Shown: positions 53,563 through 63,166, counted from the first letter of the stretch. The stretch is 64,000 nt of DNA from Fimbriimonadaceae bacterium (GCA_019638775.1 JAHBTD010000002.1:1054001-1118000), one strand, 5' to 3'. Numbers and translations are program-made. The notes: generated by a model from the sequence alone, not told the origin.

Positions 53563-54252
53563 ATGCGTAACATAACCACCGTCATTGCTGCGGGGCTTGC
53601 TGTACTCGTCTGCGGCTGTAATAGCAACTCTGGAGCAGGTGGCACGCAGGATTATGCACGGGACGAGCGCCCCTTTGCCGTGATGGAGGCTGCCAACCTC
53701 CCGGAAGGCAAATGGACCGAATTCGGTTCGAGTTCATGCTCTATCAAGCTGCCCAAAGATTGGAAGAGCTTCGATCTCAACCAATCGGACATTGAGGCCG
53801 TTCTTGTCGAAGCAGAAACAAGCAACCCCGCTTTCAAGGGAATGGCGCTTTCCCTCCTTGACGCAAAGGAGCACGGAGGCCTGCAACTCTTTGCTCTTGA
53901 CCCAAAAGACGTGGATGGGTTTAGCGACAACATGAGCATCGTCATGCTGGATGCACCTGCCAATGTCAAGATGGACGACGCCATCAAGATTGGTAAGGAA
54001 GAGATTCTGAGCATTGCCAGCGGGACGATTGAGTACGCGGAGGTTCAGCCACCCGCCGGGAAGTTCGCTCGCATCGAATACACAAGCATGAGGAAGGGGC
54101 GCGGCGGTGAAGACGTTAAGCTCGCATCGTGGGCTTATCTTGGACTCCACAACGGCAAAATGGTGACGATCACCTTTTCGGCAATCTACAGCCGCGCTGC
54201 CGAGATGGAGAAAATTGCCGACAGCGCGATCACTTCCTTTAAGATGAAGTGA
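53563..54252 (+). CDS. Lipoprotein, PsbP/DcrB-like, copy 2 of 3
   Basis: The 229-residue protein has a lipoprotein signal (MRNITTVIAAGLAVLVCGC, C19). It shares the copy-1 pattern: [38 protein letters not shown], and ITFSAIYSRAAEMEKIADSAITSFKMK. The [11 protein letters not shown] match to copy 1 shows recent common origin. It is 27 bases after copy 1 and overlaps the upstream extension of copy 3. Function is unknown; anchoring in the periplasmic face of a membrane is inferred. Confidence 0.82.
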   Translation: MRNITTVIAAGLAVLVCGCNSNSGAGGTQDYARDERPFAVMEAANLPEGKWTEFGSSSCSIKLPKDWKSFDLNQSDIEAVLVEAETSNPAFKGMALSLLDAKEHGGLQLFALDPKDVDGFSDNMSIVMLDAPANVKMDDAIKIGKEEILSIASGTIEYAEVQPPAGKFARIEYTSMRKGRGGEDVKLASWAYLGLHNGKMVTITFSAIYSRAAEMEKIADSAITSFKMK

Positions 54253-54284
54253 CACATAAGGACCATGGAAAAAGTGTCGAGCCT

Positions 54285-54935
54285 ATGAAGCTACTCAAAT
54301 CGACTGTCGTCATTGCGATCTTAACAATTCTTGTCACGGGCTGCGGATGCAGCGGCAATCCTGATCTCAACACGAAAAACTGGCAGGAGATAAACAGCGA
54401 AGAATTCACTATCAAGATTCCAGCATCGTGGATGACTCGGAACAGCGCCGATCCAAACATTGATGAACGCCTTAATCAAGCAGCGCAACTCAATCCAGGC
54501 CTAGAAGAAATCAAATCTCAACGGGACGAGCTTGTCAGGACTGGAGCTATCAAGCTTTCGGCGCATCGGACCGACAATCCCGACGATGGCTACAACGATG
54601 GCTGTAGTGTAGTCATTGAAGAGGCCGAGACGAGCTGGACTCTGAGTGGGAATGTTGAAGAGACCAAACAGGCGATGCGACCCTTCTTAGCGCCTGGTAG
54701 TGAGTTTGAATACTCTGAGAAGGACTATCCAGCTGGCAAGTTTGGGATCCTGAAGTCCAAGATTTGGATATCTACGCCAAGTGGAGGAAAGGTGACCACC
54801 GCCTTTTGTATGTTTATGGCTTTGGCCAACGGCAAGTCTGTCACGATCACTTTTGCAGCGGGCGAAAAGCGTAAAGCTGATATCGAGAAAATCGCCGATG
54901 AGGCGATGAAGACCTTTAAGCTCAACAGCCCTTGA
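54285..54935 (+). CDS. Lipoprotein, PsbP/DcrB-like, copy 3 of 3
   Basis: From the ATG at 54285 the 216-residue protein has a lipoprotein signal ending VTGC (C20). It shares WQEINSEEFTIKIPASWM, EKDYPAGKFGILKSKIW and VTITFAAGEKRKADIEKIADEAMKTFKL with copies 1 and 2, but the middle part is more diverged. An earlier start at 54249 would overlap copy 2 and place the signal peptide internally, so 54285 is preferred. All three are presumably anchored in the same membrane face. Confidence 0.82.
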   Translation: MKLLKSTVVIAILTILVTGCGCSGNPDLNTKNWQEINSEEFTIKIPASWMTRNSADPNIDERLNQAAQLNPGLEEIKSQRDELVRTGAIKLSAHRTDNPDDGYNDGCSVVIEEAETSWTLSGNVEETKQAMRPFLAPGSEFEYSEKDYPAGKFGILKSKIWISTPSGGKVTTAFCMFMALANGKSVTITFAAGEKRKADIEKIADEAMKTFKLNSP

Positions 54936-54974
54936 TTTGTAGCAAGGATTCTATCAATCAGCCAAACTTAATCT

Positions 54975-56051
54975 GTGAGCAGCGCTGATCGCTATTTCGA
55001 CTACGCGGCGACTACCCCAGTTGACCCCCGCGTGCTTGAGTCGATGCTTCCCTACTTCAAGGAAGATTTCGGGAATGCGAACTCCATTCATGGGTTTGGG
55101 CAACGAGCACACTCCGCCGTTGAACATGCTCGTGAGCAGGTGGCAAAGCTCATCGGTGCAGAAGACCCCAGCGAAATCTTCTTTACTTCAGGCGCAACCG
55201 AAGCCAATAACTGGGTTTTAAGATCGTTCGAGACCGGATATGTGAGTCCGTTTGAGCATAGCTCGATGCGCGAGCCTGCATTAGACCACGGTTTCTCTTT
55301 CCTCACAAACGATGGTTGGGATTTGAATGCCCCGAGCGCGGCCTCTTTCATTAGCGTGATGCTTGTGAACAACGAGACCGGAGCGATCCTTGACCCGACC
55401 GCACTTCGAAAAAGCGCGGCATTTCTCCACTCTGATATCACGCAAGCCGTCGGCAAAATTCACGTTGATGTACAGGCTCTTGATCTGGATACTGCATCCA
55501 TGAGCGCCCACAAACTTTATGGACCGAAGGGGATCGGCGCTCTGTACCTGCGCGGAGGGACATCTCTGCGACCGTTCATCTTAGGTGGCGAACAAGAGCA
55601 GGGTCTTCGCGGTGGGACTCTCAACGTTCCCGGCATCGTCGGCTTTGGAAAAGCCGCCGAGATTGCCATTGACGAACGCCTAGAGGATGAGCGACGCGCC
55701 CAGGCTCTACAAAAGAGCCTCATCGAGGAACTGTCGAAGTCCTCTGAAGTGCAGGTTAATCGACCCTCGACAAGCTCGCCGTTTATCCTCAGCGTTTCGT
55801 TTGGAGGGCTGCAGGGAGAGACAATGGTGGTCGAGGCGGACAGCCGGGGATTTGCCATAAGCAGTGGCGCAGCGTGCAGTTCGCGGTCCACCGAGCCGAG
55901 CCACGTACTCACGGCCTTGGGCCTAGTGGACTACTGGCTAAAAGGTACAGTTCGAATAAGCTTGGGCCGATTTACGACTGAATCTGCGGTTTTTGAACTT
56001 GCGAGAACTCTAAATGAGATCGCAGGAACGATTCGACGCATGAGTCTGTAG
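54975..56051 (+). CDS. Cysteine desulfurase (NifS/IscS family)
   Basis: The 358-residue PLP enzyme starts with GTG. Features are FDYAATTPVDPRVLESM, GNANSIHGFGQRA, FTSGATEANNW, the VNNETG motif, the PLP lysine K180 in MSAHKLYGPKG, and the persulfide loop SSGAACSSRS with C301. It mobilises sulfur from cysteine for Fe-S clusters or tRNA thiolation. It is a little shorter than IscS (~400 residues), mostly in the C-terminal part and the region around residues 85-125. No iscU or tRNA thiolase is nearby, so the target is open. Confidence 0.94.
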   Translation: MSSADRYFDYAATTPVDPRVLESMLPYFKEDFGNANSIHGFGQRAHSAVEHAREQVAKLIGAEDPSEIFFTSGATEANNWVLRSFETGYVSPFEHSSMREPALDHGFSFLTNDGWDLNAPSAASFISVMLVNNETGAILDPTALRKSAAFLHSDITQAVGKIHVDVQALDLDTASMSAHKLYGPKGIGALYLRGGTSLRPFILGGEQEQGLRGGTLNVPGIVGFGKAAEIAIDERLEDERRAQALQKSLIEELSKSSEVQVNRPSTSSPFILSVSFGGLQGETMVVEADSRGFAISSGAACSSRSTEPSHVLTALGLVDYWLKGTVRISLGRFTTESAVFELARTLNEIAGTIRRMSL

Positions 56052-56061
56052 AAGTTATTGC

Positions 56062-56079
56062 AACAGGTTGCCCTGTTGT
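56062..56079 (+). terminator. Hairpin after cysteine desulfurase
   Basis: CAACAGG (56062-56068) pairs perfectly with CCTGTTG (56073-56079) across a TTGC loop, 11 bases beyond the stop. Only a weakly T-rich sequence follows, so it is a terminator-like hairpin, not a proven terminator. Confidence 0.5.
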
Positions 56080-56163
56080 CGCCGTCTTAATACTCGGTGG
56101 CATAAAGATTGCAACCTGAGATTTATGCCGCGCACTCGACGAAGCGTGCGCTCGGTTGCCTGC

Positions 56164-56192
56164 TTGACAGCCGACCTCCGATGTGTTACCGT
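56164..56192 (+). promoter_or_regulatory. Sigma-70-type promoter of the sigma factor gene
   Basis: A consensus -35 box TTGACA (56164-56169) is followed after 17 bases by TACCGT (56187-56192) as -10. It lies about 125 bases upstream of the sigma factor gene with a plausible leader containing TTGGAGGA. Of the putative promoters in the window it has the best -35 match. Confidence 0.6.
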
Positions 56193-56317
56193 ATCTTAGT
56201 AGACAGTAAGAACGAGAACCCGCACGCGCCTCACAGCACTGCGACGACCTGTTACATTGCGGCCACGCCCCGGAAGAGTATGAGCAATTTGAATATTTTG
56301 GAGGACTATACCCCCTG

Positions 56318-57484
56318 ATGCCTGGAGAAAACGCAGTAGTGACACAACCGCGCCGAGGTCGAGCGATCACCGTTCGCACCCCCGGTCGACATACCTTTGC
56401 TGAGGCCGCAAACACACGGCAGCTCGCAGAGGAGTTCGGCTCTGAGCCGGTTGACGAAGATCTGTTAGAGATCGAAACGGGGGATGAGGAGCCCGACGAG
56501 CCGGAAGCGCCGGCACATCACGACGACAGCGAAGAGCTTGAGATGTGGATGCGCCAGACTCGGCGCGCTCAACTGCTGACTCCTGAGCAAGAGGTCCACC
56601 TCGCCATGCTCGTGCAAGCACACGAGATGCTTATGAAGGACAACACGCAGCAGCTGCTTCGTCTGCTTCACCGAGGCGAGATGGCCCAGTTCGGGATGCC
56701 CGAAACGGTCACCCCGGAGCTTCGCGAGCACATCACACGCCAGGGGTTTGGCGCAAAGAAGATTCTCATCGAGTCGAACCTTCGCTTGGTCGTATCCATC
56801 GCGAAGAAGTACAACGCTCGTGGTATCCCGCTTGCCGACCTGATTCAAGAAGGCAACCTTGGTCTTATCCGTGCCGTTGAAAAGTTCGACTGGTCGAAGG
56901 GCTTCCGCTTCTCCACCTACGCGACGTGGTGGATTCGCCGAGCTATCGCCCGAGCCATCATTAACCAGGGACGCACGATCCGTATTCCGGTGTATGTGGC
57001 TGAGCTTATCAACAAAGTTGTGAAGACGGCGAGCCGTCTGCAGCAAGAGATGCAGCGCGAACCTACCGAGGAAGAGATCTCACGCGAGGTTGGCCTGTCG
57101 GTTGACCGCGTACGCGAGATGATGCGTGTAGCCGTAGAGCCGATCTCCCTGGAAACGCCGGTTGGTGAGAAGGACAATAGCTCGATTGGAGACTTTATTC
57201 AATCGACAAACATGCCTACACCAACTGATGTCACCTGGAGTCTAATCCGACGTGAAGAGATCGACGGCATTCTCGGTCGGCTGACCGGACGTGAGCGCGA
57301 TGTGGTTCGCCTGCGATTTGGGCTTGACGACGGACGCTCTCGAACTCTCGAAGAGGTCGGCGCTGAGTTGAACGTGACCCGTGAGCGTGTAAGGCAGATT
57401 GAGTTGCGAGCGATGAAGAAGCTCCGACACATCGGTCAAGAACTTGCCGCGCAGGGCTTCATCATCACGCAAACACCAACATAA
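56318..57484 (+). CDS. rpoD: Primary sigma factor (RpoD/SigA)
   Basis: The 388-residue protein has an acidic N-terminal part (no long region 1.1), region 1.2 ([21 protein letters not shown]), region 2 ([34 protein letters not shown], then the -10-reading [15 protein letters not shown]), region 3 ([14 protein letters not shown]) and region 4 with the -35-reading [19 protein letters not shown]. The [32 protein letters not shown] order is that of group 1 sigma factors. GGAGGA is 12 bases before the ATG. It directs most transcription. A terminator follows. Confidence 0.95.
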   Translation: MPGENAVVTQPRRGRAITVRTPGRHTFAEAANTRQLAEEFGSEPVDEDLLEIETGDEEPDEPEAPAHHDDSEELEMWMRQTRRAQLLTPEQEVHLAMLVQAHEMLMKDNTQQLLRLLHRGEMAQFGMPETVTPELREHITRQGFGAKKILIESNLRLVVSIAKKYNARGIPLADLIQEGNLGLIRAVEKFDWSKGFRFSTYATWWIRRAIARAIINQGRTIRIPVYVAELINKVVKTASRLQQEMQREPTEEEISREVGLSVDRVREMMRVAVEPISLETPVGEKDNSSIGDFIQSTNMPTPTDVTWSLIRREEIDGILGRLTGRERDVVRLRFGLDDGRSRTLEEVGAELNVTRERVRQIELRAMKKLRHIGQELAAQGFIITQTPT

Positions 57485-57502
57485 GGTCATGTAACTGAGA
57501 TC

Positions 57503-57536
57503 AAAAAACCATACCAAGAAAACGGTATGGTTTTTT
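57503..57536 (+). terminator. Intrinsic terminator of the sigma factor gene
   Basis: AAAAAACCATACC (57503-57515) pairs perfectly with GGTATGGTTTTTT (57524-57536) across an 8-base loop, giving a 13-bp stem and a six-T tail. Being symmetric in A/T it would also work on the minus strand. Confidence 0.95.
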
Positions 57537-57634
57537 GTTATTTATTTCGCATGTTCTTTTGGAATCTGCCATTCTCCACAAGCGATGAGTTCTATTCGCT
57601 ATACTAACTGAGGGCATTTACTTACGTTTGGGTT

Positions 57635-60124
57635 ATGGGAACAACGGTACACATCCTAGTCGTTGAGGACAACGAGGACGAAGCGTTCTTGCTTATTCAC
57701 GAGTTGAAGCGTGCGGGATACGACGTAGTTTGGAAGCGCGTCGATACACCGGATGCCATGCGCCAGGCTTTGACTGAGCAAAAGTGGGACGTTATCACTT
57801 CCGACCATAAAATGCCTCGCTTCAGCGCTCCTGAAGCCCTCCGACTGGCGAAGGAAGTGGCCCCAGAGATTCCCGTTATTATCGTTTCTGGGGAGATCGA
57901 TCTTGATCTTGCTGTTAGCTTGTTGAAAGACGGGGCGATCGATTACGTTCAAAAAGATAAGCTCCCCCTTGCCGTCCCGAGCATCGCAAACGCCTTAGAA
58001 ATCATCAATCGAAGACGTGCCGGAGTCTATACCGAAGAGGAAGTCCGCGCCCTGTCCGAGCGGCTCCTTCTTGCCACAAGTGCCACCGGAGTCGGCATTT
58101 GGGAATACCGACCAAGTACAAATGAGGCCTTCTGGGACAATACCGTTTACCGAAACTTTGGATATGACGAACCACCGGATATCCCGCCATTAGCGCTGTT
58201 TCGGAAACATGTCCACGAAGAGGACTATGATCGCATTCTCAACACTTTTAAGGGTGCGATAACAGACGAAACGAACTACGACACAGAGTTTCGTATTACG
58301 ACGCGTGACGGCCGCAACCGCGTTATTCAGGCTAAAAGCTTTATTGAGCGCGACAACAACGGCAATGTTATTCGCATAGTTGGCACTGACTTAGATATTA
58401 CAGAACTTCGACAAGCGATTAACGAAAAACACTCTATAGAATCATCATTTCACGAGCTTTTCCATAACTCAAAGGACGCGATCATCATCATTGAGGCTGA
58501 AGGTGTCAAGTCTGGAACGATCGTCTCCGCGAACCCAACTGCCGCCAAAATGCATGGATATTCACCCTCCGAAATGGTGGGGATGTCTGTTCGAGACTTA
58601 AATGCTCCGACGACTTCCAGTATGGTTGAGGAGCGTATTAACGACACCCTCCAGGAGCAGCGACAAAGCTTTAACGTCGAACATATCCGTAAAGATGGCT
58701 CGACCTTCTGGCTCGAAGTCACAGCCTCTGTCATTGAGACCGGCGGACGTAAGTTTATTCTGGGCATCGAGCGCGAGTTGCCGGAACAGCAAGATTCAGC
58801 CAGCTCTTCAAAAGATACTAGTGAAAGACTTGAGCGTCTTGCACAGATTACAAGCACCGTTGTAGGAGAGCTTTCCTTAAAGAAGCAGGCCGAGATCCTG
58901 TGCGAAGATATGCGCAAAACGTTCGGTTCAGACGCATGCATCCTTCGACTACTTGAAGAAGAGCAACTTAACATGCTTGCTTGTGCGGGAATTCCCGAAT
59001 CATCTCTGTCTAAAAGCCTTCCCGCGCGATACGGACTAGGAGAGGCCATCCTGCAATCCGGCCGAGCGGTCAGTATCGCCAACATTGCTGAGAGCCCATA
59101 TGCCGTGTATCTTACGGATAACATCGGCCCTGAAGATGGCGAGCGCCGTTTTAGTTTCGTCTCTTATGCCGGTGCGCCTATTCGACTCCACAATGAGGTG
59201 CTCGGGATTATTGCGATCTTCTCTCAGACGAGAGTTCGAAACTTCTCCGAAGAAGACCTTAACCACCTTCAAATTGCCGCAAACCACATCGCTATCGCCA
59301 TCGAGAATGCTCGACTCTACGATGACGTGAGGCGACAAAAGCAGGAGCTTGAGGACGAGGTCAGTGTCCGCATCGCGAAAGAAGAGGAGCTGAGACTCAA
59401 TGAACAGTTGCTCGAGCGAAGGGTTCAAGAGCGAACCGCACAGCTGGAAGAAGCCAATAGAGAACTTGAGGCCTTCAGCTATTCTGTCTCTCACGACCTG
59501 CGCAGCCCAATCCGCTCAATCCAAGGTTTTAGCACCCTCTTGATGCGCGACTACGAGTCCGTTCTTGATGAGGAGGGATTGGACTCGCTGAGGCGTGTTA
59601 TCGCCGCGAGTCGCAGGCTAAACGATCTTATCGACAGCATGCTCAGCCTTTCACGCATCGCGCGCGAAGAGCTTCACATGAAAAGCGTGAACCTCTCGGA
59701 TATCGCTCACGACGTCCTCTTTGAGTTAAGAACACGCCACCCAGAGCGAAAAGTGGACATCACAGTGGAGCCAAAGCTAATGGCTCATTGCGACCCACGA
59801 CTGATGCAGATCGCTCTTACGAACCTGATTGATAACGCGTGGAAATTCACACAAAACGAAGCTTCGGCAAGGATTGAATGCGGACGAAAGCAGGAGCAGG
59901 GCACCGACTGTTTTTATATCCGCGACAATGGCGCGGGGTTTGACCCGGGCCAAGTAGGCAGACTCTTCGCGCCGTTTCAACGACTGCATCACGAATCGGA
60001 GTTTGAGGGCACCGGGGTGGGCCTTGCCATCGTCCATCGCGTGATCCAACGCCATGACGGGCGCATTTGGGCAGAGTCAACGCCAAGCGAAGGGACCACG
60101 TTCTACTTCACGCTTGGGCGGTAA
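57635..60124 (+). CDS. REC-PAS-PAS-GAF hybrid sensor histidine kinase
   Basis: The 829-residue protein starts with a receiver domain (VVEDNEDEAF, phosphoacceptor D57 in ITSDHKMP, and K-containing YVQKDKL). Two PAS domains follow at about 145-265 and 275-395, then a GAF domain at about 400-560. A coiled-coil (LLERRVQERTAQLEEANREL) leads into the HisKA helix with H620 in SYSVSHDLRSPI, and the HATPase part has LIDNAWKFT, DNGAGFDPGQVG and GTGVGLAIV. It is cytoplasmic with no membrane helix. It diverges from nothing and precedes hsp20 by 11 bases, so it may share the transcript. Confidence 0.94.
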   Translation: MGTTVHILVVEDNEDEAFLLIHELKRAGYDVVWKRVDTPDAMRQALTEQKWDVITSDHKMPRFSAPEALRLAKEVAPEIPVIIVSGEIDLDLAVSLLKDGAIDYVQKDKLPLAVPSIANALEIINRRRAGVYTEEEVRALSERLLLATSATGVGIWEYRPSTNEAFWDNTVYRNFGYDEPPDIPPLALFRKHVHEEDYDRILNTFKGAITDETNYDTEFRITTRDGRNRVIQAKSFIERDNNGNVIRIVGTDLDITELRQAINEKHSIESSFHELFHNSKDAIIIIEAEGVKSGTIVSANPTAAKMHGYSPSEMVGMSVRDLNAPTTSSMVEERINDTLQEQRQSFNVEHIRKDGSTFWLEVTASVIETGGRKFILGIERELPEQQDSASSSKDTSERLERLAQITSTVVGELSLKKQAEILCEDMRKTFGSDACILRLLEEEQLNMLACAGIPESSLSKSLPARYGLGEAILQSGRAVSIANIAESPYAVYLTDNIGPEDGERRFSFVSYAGAPIRLHNEVLGIIAIFSQTRVRNFSEEDLNHLQIAANHIAIAIENARLYDDVRRQKQELEDEVSVRIAKEEELRLNEQLLERRVQERTAQLEEANRELEAFSYSVSHDLRSPIRSIQGFSTLLMRDYESVLDEEGLDSLRRVIAASRRLNDLIDSMLSLSRIAREELHMKSVNLSDIAHDVLFELRTRHPERKVDITVEPKLMAHCDPRLMQIALTNLIDNAWKFTQNEASARIECGRKQEQGTDCFYIRDNGAGFDPGQVGRLFAPFQRLHHESEFEGTGVGLAIVHRVIQRHDGRIWAESTPSEGTTFYFTLGR

Positions 60125-60135
60125 ACTCTTTACCT

Positions 60136-60588
60136 ATGGCGCGCCAAAACCGGGATGAATGGCTGTGGCAAGTTATTCCCGGGCAGCTCATCCTGAGCCA
60201 GCCTGGAGTAACCGTGTCGCGCTCGATACGATCCAAAGGCATTTGGCAGCCCAGCATCGACCTGTACGAGACTCCAAAGCTGTTTGTCTTGAAAGCGGAG
60301 ATTGCCGGGGTGGAACCTGACCAGGTTCAGATACTTTACGTTCCAGGACAGCACAGCGTTTTGATACGCGGAGCGCGCGAAGAGGCAGATCCAAGTGAGG
60401 AAGTGCGAACGAGCATCCACCAGCTTGAGGTCTATTATGGTGAGTTCGAGCGGGAGGTCCCTTTGCCGCAATGCCCCGTCGAACCCGAACAAATGCGTGC
60501 CCAGTTTCGTAACGGAATCCTATACATCGAAATTCCAAAGGCACGCGTCCGCGTCAACCACACAAGAATCACGATTCGGAAAGTTTAA
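60136..60588 (+). CDS. Small heat-shock protein (Hsp20)
   Basis: The 150-residue protein starts at the ATG at 60136. Its alpha-crystallin domain runs from about 40 to 140: PSIDLYETPKLFVLKAEIAGV, VLIRGAREE, YGEFEREVPLPQ, MRAQFRNGILYIEIPK. It holds unfolding proteins. The stop overlaps the start of lon (TAATG), so chaperone and protease are coupled in translation, a pairing that makes sense for heat stress. Confidence 0.92.
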   Translation: MARQNRDEWLWQVIPGQLILSQPGVTVSRSIRSKGIWQPSIDLYETPKLFVLKAEIAGVEPDQVQILYVPGQHSVLIRGAREEADPSEEVRTSIHQLEVYYGEFEREVPLPQCPVEPEQMRAQFRNGILYIEIPKARVRVNHTRITIRKV

Positions 60589-63065
60589 TGTCACGAGCAA
60601 AAACAAAAACCCCTGTTGAAGAGGAGATCGTTGAAGAAGAGGTCAACCTGCCCGAGTCGGACATCGACTTGAGCATAGGCGACCTTCCCATTCCTGATGC
60701 TGAAGAGGAAGAGGTTCGACCGCCCATCCCCGATGTCATCAATATCCTGCCCCTGCGCGACTCCGTCATCTACCCCATGCTGATCGCACCTCTCAGCGTT
60801 GCTCGCGAATCCAGCGTACAACTCATCGAAGAGAGCGTGGTGGGAAACAACCGGGTTATCGGCGTTGTCGCTCAACGCAAAGCCCACACAGAGCTGCCAA
60901 CCTTCGATGAGGTTCACGAATACGGCTGCGCTGTGATCATCCGCACACTTGTTAAAATGCCTGATGCGGTGCGGTTGATCGTCCAGGGCGTCGCACGATA
61001 TCGGATTGTCGAGCGATTGCAAGAGACGCCTTACCTGCGGGCAAGGATCGAGGTCCTCGAAGACGCCCCTGCCGACGATACGTCGGAAGATATGGAGGCA
61101 TTGCGACGGTCCGTCGCTGCGCTCTTCGACCAAGCGATACGCCTCTCCCCCCAACTTCCCGACGAGTTACGAAGCCTTACCCAAGCCGTCCAAGAAACGA
61201 ATGTGATGTGCGACCTCGTCGCCGCGCATATGACACTCTCGGTGGAAGAGAAGCAGCAGGTCCTTGAAACTCTGGACGTGGAGCAGCGACTCAAGCTCCT
61301 CCTCGAAATGCTTAGCAAAGAGGTGCGCGTTCTGGAGCTTACGAGCAAGGTCCAGAGTGAGGTCAACGTCGAGCTTTCCAAAACGCAACGCGACTATTAC
61401 CTGCGCGAGCAGCTCAAAGCCATTCAGCGCGAACTTGGGGAGTCTGACGACCGGGGCGAAGAGCTTGACGAACTACGGATCAAGATCGAAGAAGCCGAGC
61501 TGCCTCAAGAGGCTTTGAAAGAGGTCAACCGAGAGTATGACCGCCTGCGGCGTATGTCTCCCGGATCGCCTGAATACACCGTCGCCCGGACCTACGTGGA
61601 CTGGATCGTCTCGCTCCCGTGGAACCAATCAACACAGGACAATATTGAGCTTTCTGAAGTTCGGGCCATCCTCGATCAAGACCACTACGGACTTGAGAAA
61701 GTTAAAGAGCGAATTATCGAATTCCTTGCCGTTCGCAAAGTCAAAAAAGACGGCAAGATCCGTCAGCCAATCCTGTGCTTTGCGGGGCCTCCTGGTGTTG
61801 GTAAAACCTCACTGGGGCGTTCCATCGCACACTCCATGAACCGCAAGTTCGTACGAGTCTCAGTGGGAGGCATGCGCGACGAGGCCGAGATTCGGGGTCA
61901 TCGACGCACCTACATTGGCGCACTGCCCGGGCAAATCATCCAAGGCCTTCGACGCGGCGAAACAAACAACCCGGTCTTCATGCTCGACGAGATCGACAAG
62001 CTCGGCAGTGACTTCCGCGGTGACCCTTCATCAGCGCTCCTGGAAGTGCTCGACCCGGAGCAGAACTCGACGTTCCGCGATCACTATATCGACGCACCGT
62101 TCGATCTGAGCAGAGTGTTCTTCGTGACAACGGCAAACCGACTGGACACGATCCCAGCGCCCTTGCGAGACCGAATGGAAGTGATCGAACTCAGCGGCTA
62201 TACCGAAGAGGAAAAGTACGAAATCGCCGTGAGGCATCTCGTACCCAAGCAGGTCGAAGAACACGGACTAAGGGCTGCGCAAATTGAGTTTCAAGACAGT
62301 GCCCTCAAGAAGCTGATCCGCAGCTATACGCGCGAAGCCGGTGTTCGTAACTTGGAGCGAGAGATCGGCTCTGTCGTACGAAAAGCAACCCTACTGTTTG
62401 CACAGGGCCGCAAGGCCAAGGTCAATATCACGGAGAAGTTCTTGGAGACCGCGCTTGGAGCGCCACGGTATCTGCATGAGGAAGTGCTGGAAAGGGAGCT
62501 TGTCCCTGGACTTGCGGTCGGTCTTGTTTGGACTCCTGTCGGTGGTGATGTCATCTTCATCGAGACAGCCAAGATGGCTGGGTCAAAGGGTTTGATTCTT
62601 ACCGGACAGCTTGGCGACGTGATGAAGGAATCCGTCACAGCCGCCCTAAGCTACATCCGCAGCAATGCCAAGCAGCTTAAGATTGACCCCGATTTTTACG
62701 AAAAGACGGAGATCCACGTTCACGTCCCTGCCGGTGCCACCCCCAAAGACGGCCCGAGCGCAGGCGTGACGATGCTCACCGCACTCACTTCCCTGCTCAC
62801 CGGGCGAAACCTCAAGCCCCGTCTCGCCATGACCGGAGAGCTCACCCTAACGGGGCAGGTCCTTCCAATCGGTGGCGTAAAGGAGAAGATTCTGGCGGCG
62901 CACCGCGCCGGTGTGACCACAGTGCTCCTCCCCGAAGATAACCGCAAGGACTTCAAAGAAGAGGTCCCCGAAGCCATCGCCAAGCAGCTTGAGGTCCACT
63001 TCGTCAAGCACGCCGATCAGGTGCTGAAACTATCTTTGGAAAAGACAACGGGTCGAACTCAATAA
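60588..63065 (+). CDS. lon: ATP-dependent protease Lon
   Basis: The 825-residue protein has an acidic Glu-rich extension (about 1-45), the Lon substrate-binding domain (INILPLRDSVIYPMLIAPLSV), the coiled middle, the AAA+ domain (GPPGVGKTSLGRS with K406) and the serine protease domain with the Ser-Lys dyad S724 in DGPSAGVTM and K765 in GGVKEKILAAHR. Lon degrades damaged and regulatory proteins. The N-terminal extension rich in EEEIVEEE is not usual. It is coupled to hsp20 by TAATG and ended by a strong terminator. Confidence 0.97.
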   Translation: MSRAKTKTPVEEEIVEEEVNLPESDIDLSIGDLPIPDAEEEEVRPPIPDVINILPLRDSVIYPMLIAPLSVARESSVQLIEESVVGNNRVIGVVAQRKAHTELPTFDEVHEYGCAVIIRTLVKMPDAVRLIVQGVARYRIVERLQETPYLRARIEVLEDAPADDTSEDMEALRRSVAALFDQAIRLSPQLPDELRSLTQAVQETNVMCDLVAAHMTLSVEEKQQVLETLDVEQRLKLLLEMLSKEVRVLELTSKVQSEVNVELSKTQRDYYLREQLKAIQRELGESDDRGEELDELRIKIEEAELPQEALKEVNREYDRLRRMSPGSPEYTVARTYVDWIVSLPWNQSTQDNIELSEVRAILDQDHYGLEKVKERIIEFLAVRKVKKDGKIRQPILCFAGPPGVGKTSLGRSIAHSMNRKFVRVSVGGMRDEAEIRGHRRTYIGALPGQIIQGLRRGETNNPVFMLDEIDKLGSDFRGDPSSALLEVLDPEQNSTFRDHYIDAPFDLSRVFFVTTANRLDTIPAPLRDRMEVIELSGYTEEEKYEIAVRHLVPKQVEEHGLRAAQIEFQDSALKKLIRSYTREAGVRNLEREIGSVVRKATLLFAQGRKAKVNITEKFLETALGAPRYLHEEVLERELVPGLAVGLVWTPVGGDVIFIETAKMAGSKGLILTGQLGDVMKESVTAALSYIRSNAKQLKIDPDFYEKTEIHVHVPAGATPKDGPSAGVTMLTALTSLLTGRNLKPRLAMTGELTLTGQVLPIGGVKEKILAAHRAGVTTVLLPEDNRKDFKEEVPEAIAKQLEVHFVKHADQVLKLSLEKTTGRTQ

Positions 63066-63073
63066 ACCGTTGC

Positions 63074-63110
63074 GGACATGTTGAATCGACATGTCCATCA
63101 TTTTTTTTTC
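63074..63110 (+). terminator. Intrinsic terminator of lon
   Basis: GGACATGT (63074-63081) pairs perfectly with ACATGTCC (63089-63096), followed by ATCA and nine T, then more T-rich sequence. This is a strong intrinsic terminator 9 bases after the lon stop. Confidence 0.95.
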
Positions 63111-63126
63111 TTTTTTCTGGAACTAT

Positions 63127-63166
63127 TTCGACGGCAGTAGAGATAATATGTTCTACAGATGTCGAA
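63127..63166 (+). promoter_or_regulatory. Promoter/operator overlapping the start of a BlaI-type gene
   Basis: GATAAT (63142-63147) is a -10 candidate 12 bases before the ATG at 63159, suggesting a leaderless or nearly leaderless message; there is no ribosome binding site. Two nested inverted repeats frame it: TTCGAC/GTCGAA (63127-63132 with 63161-63166) and GTAGA/TCTAC (63137-63141 with 63152-63156). TACA-GA-TGTC at 63154-63163 resembles the TACA-NN-TGTA box of BlaI/CopY proteins. Confidence 0.55.
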
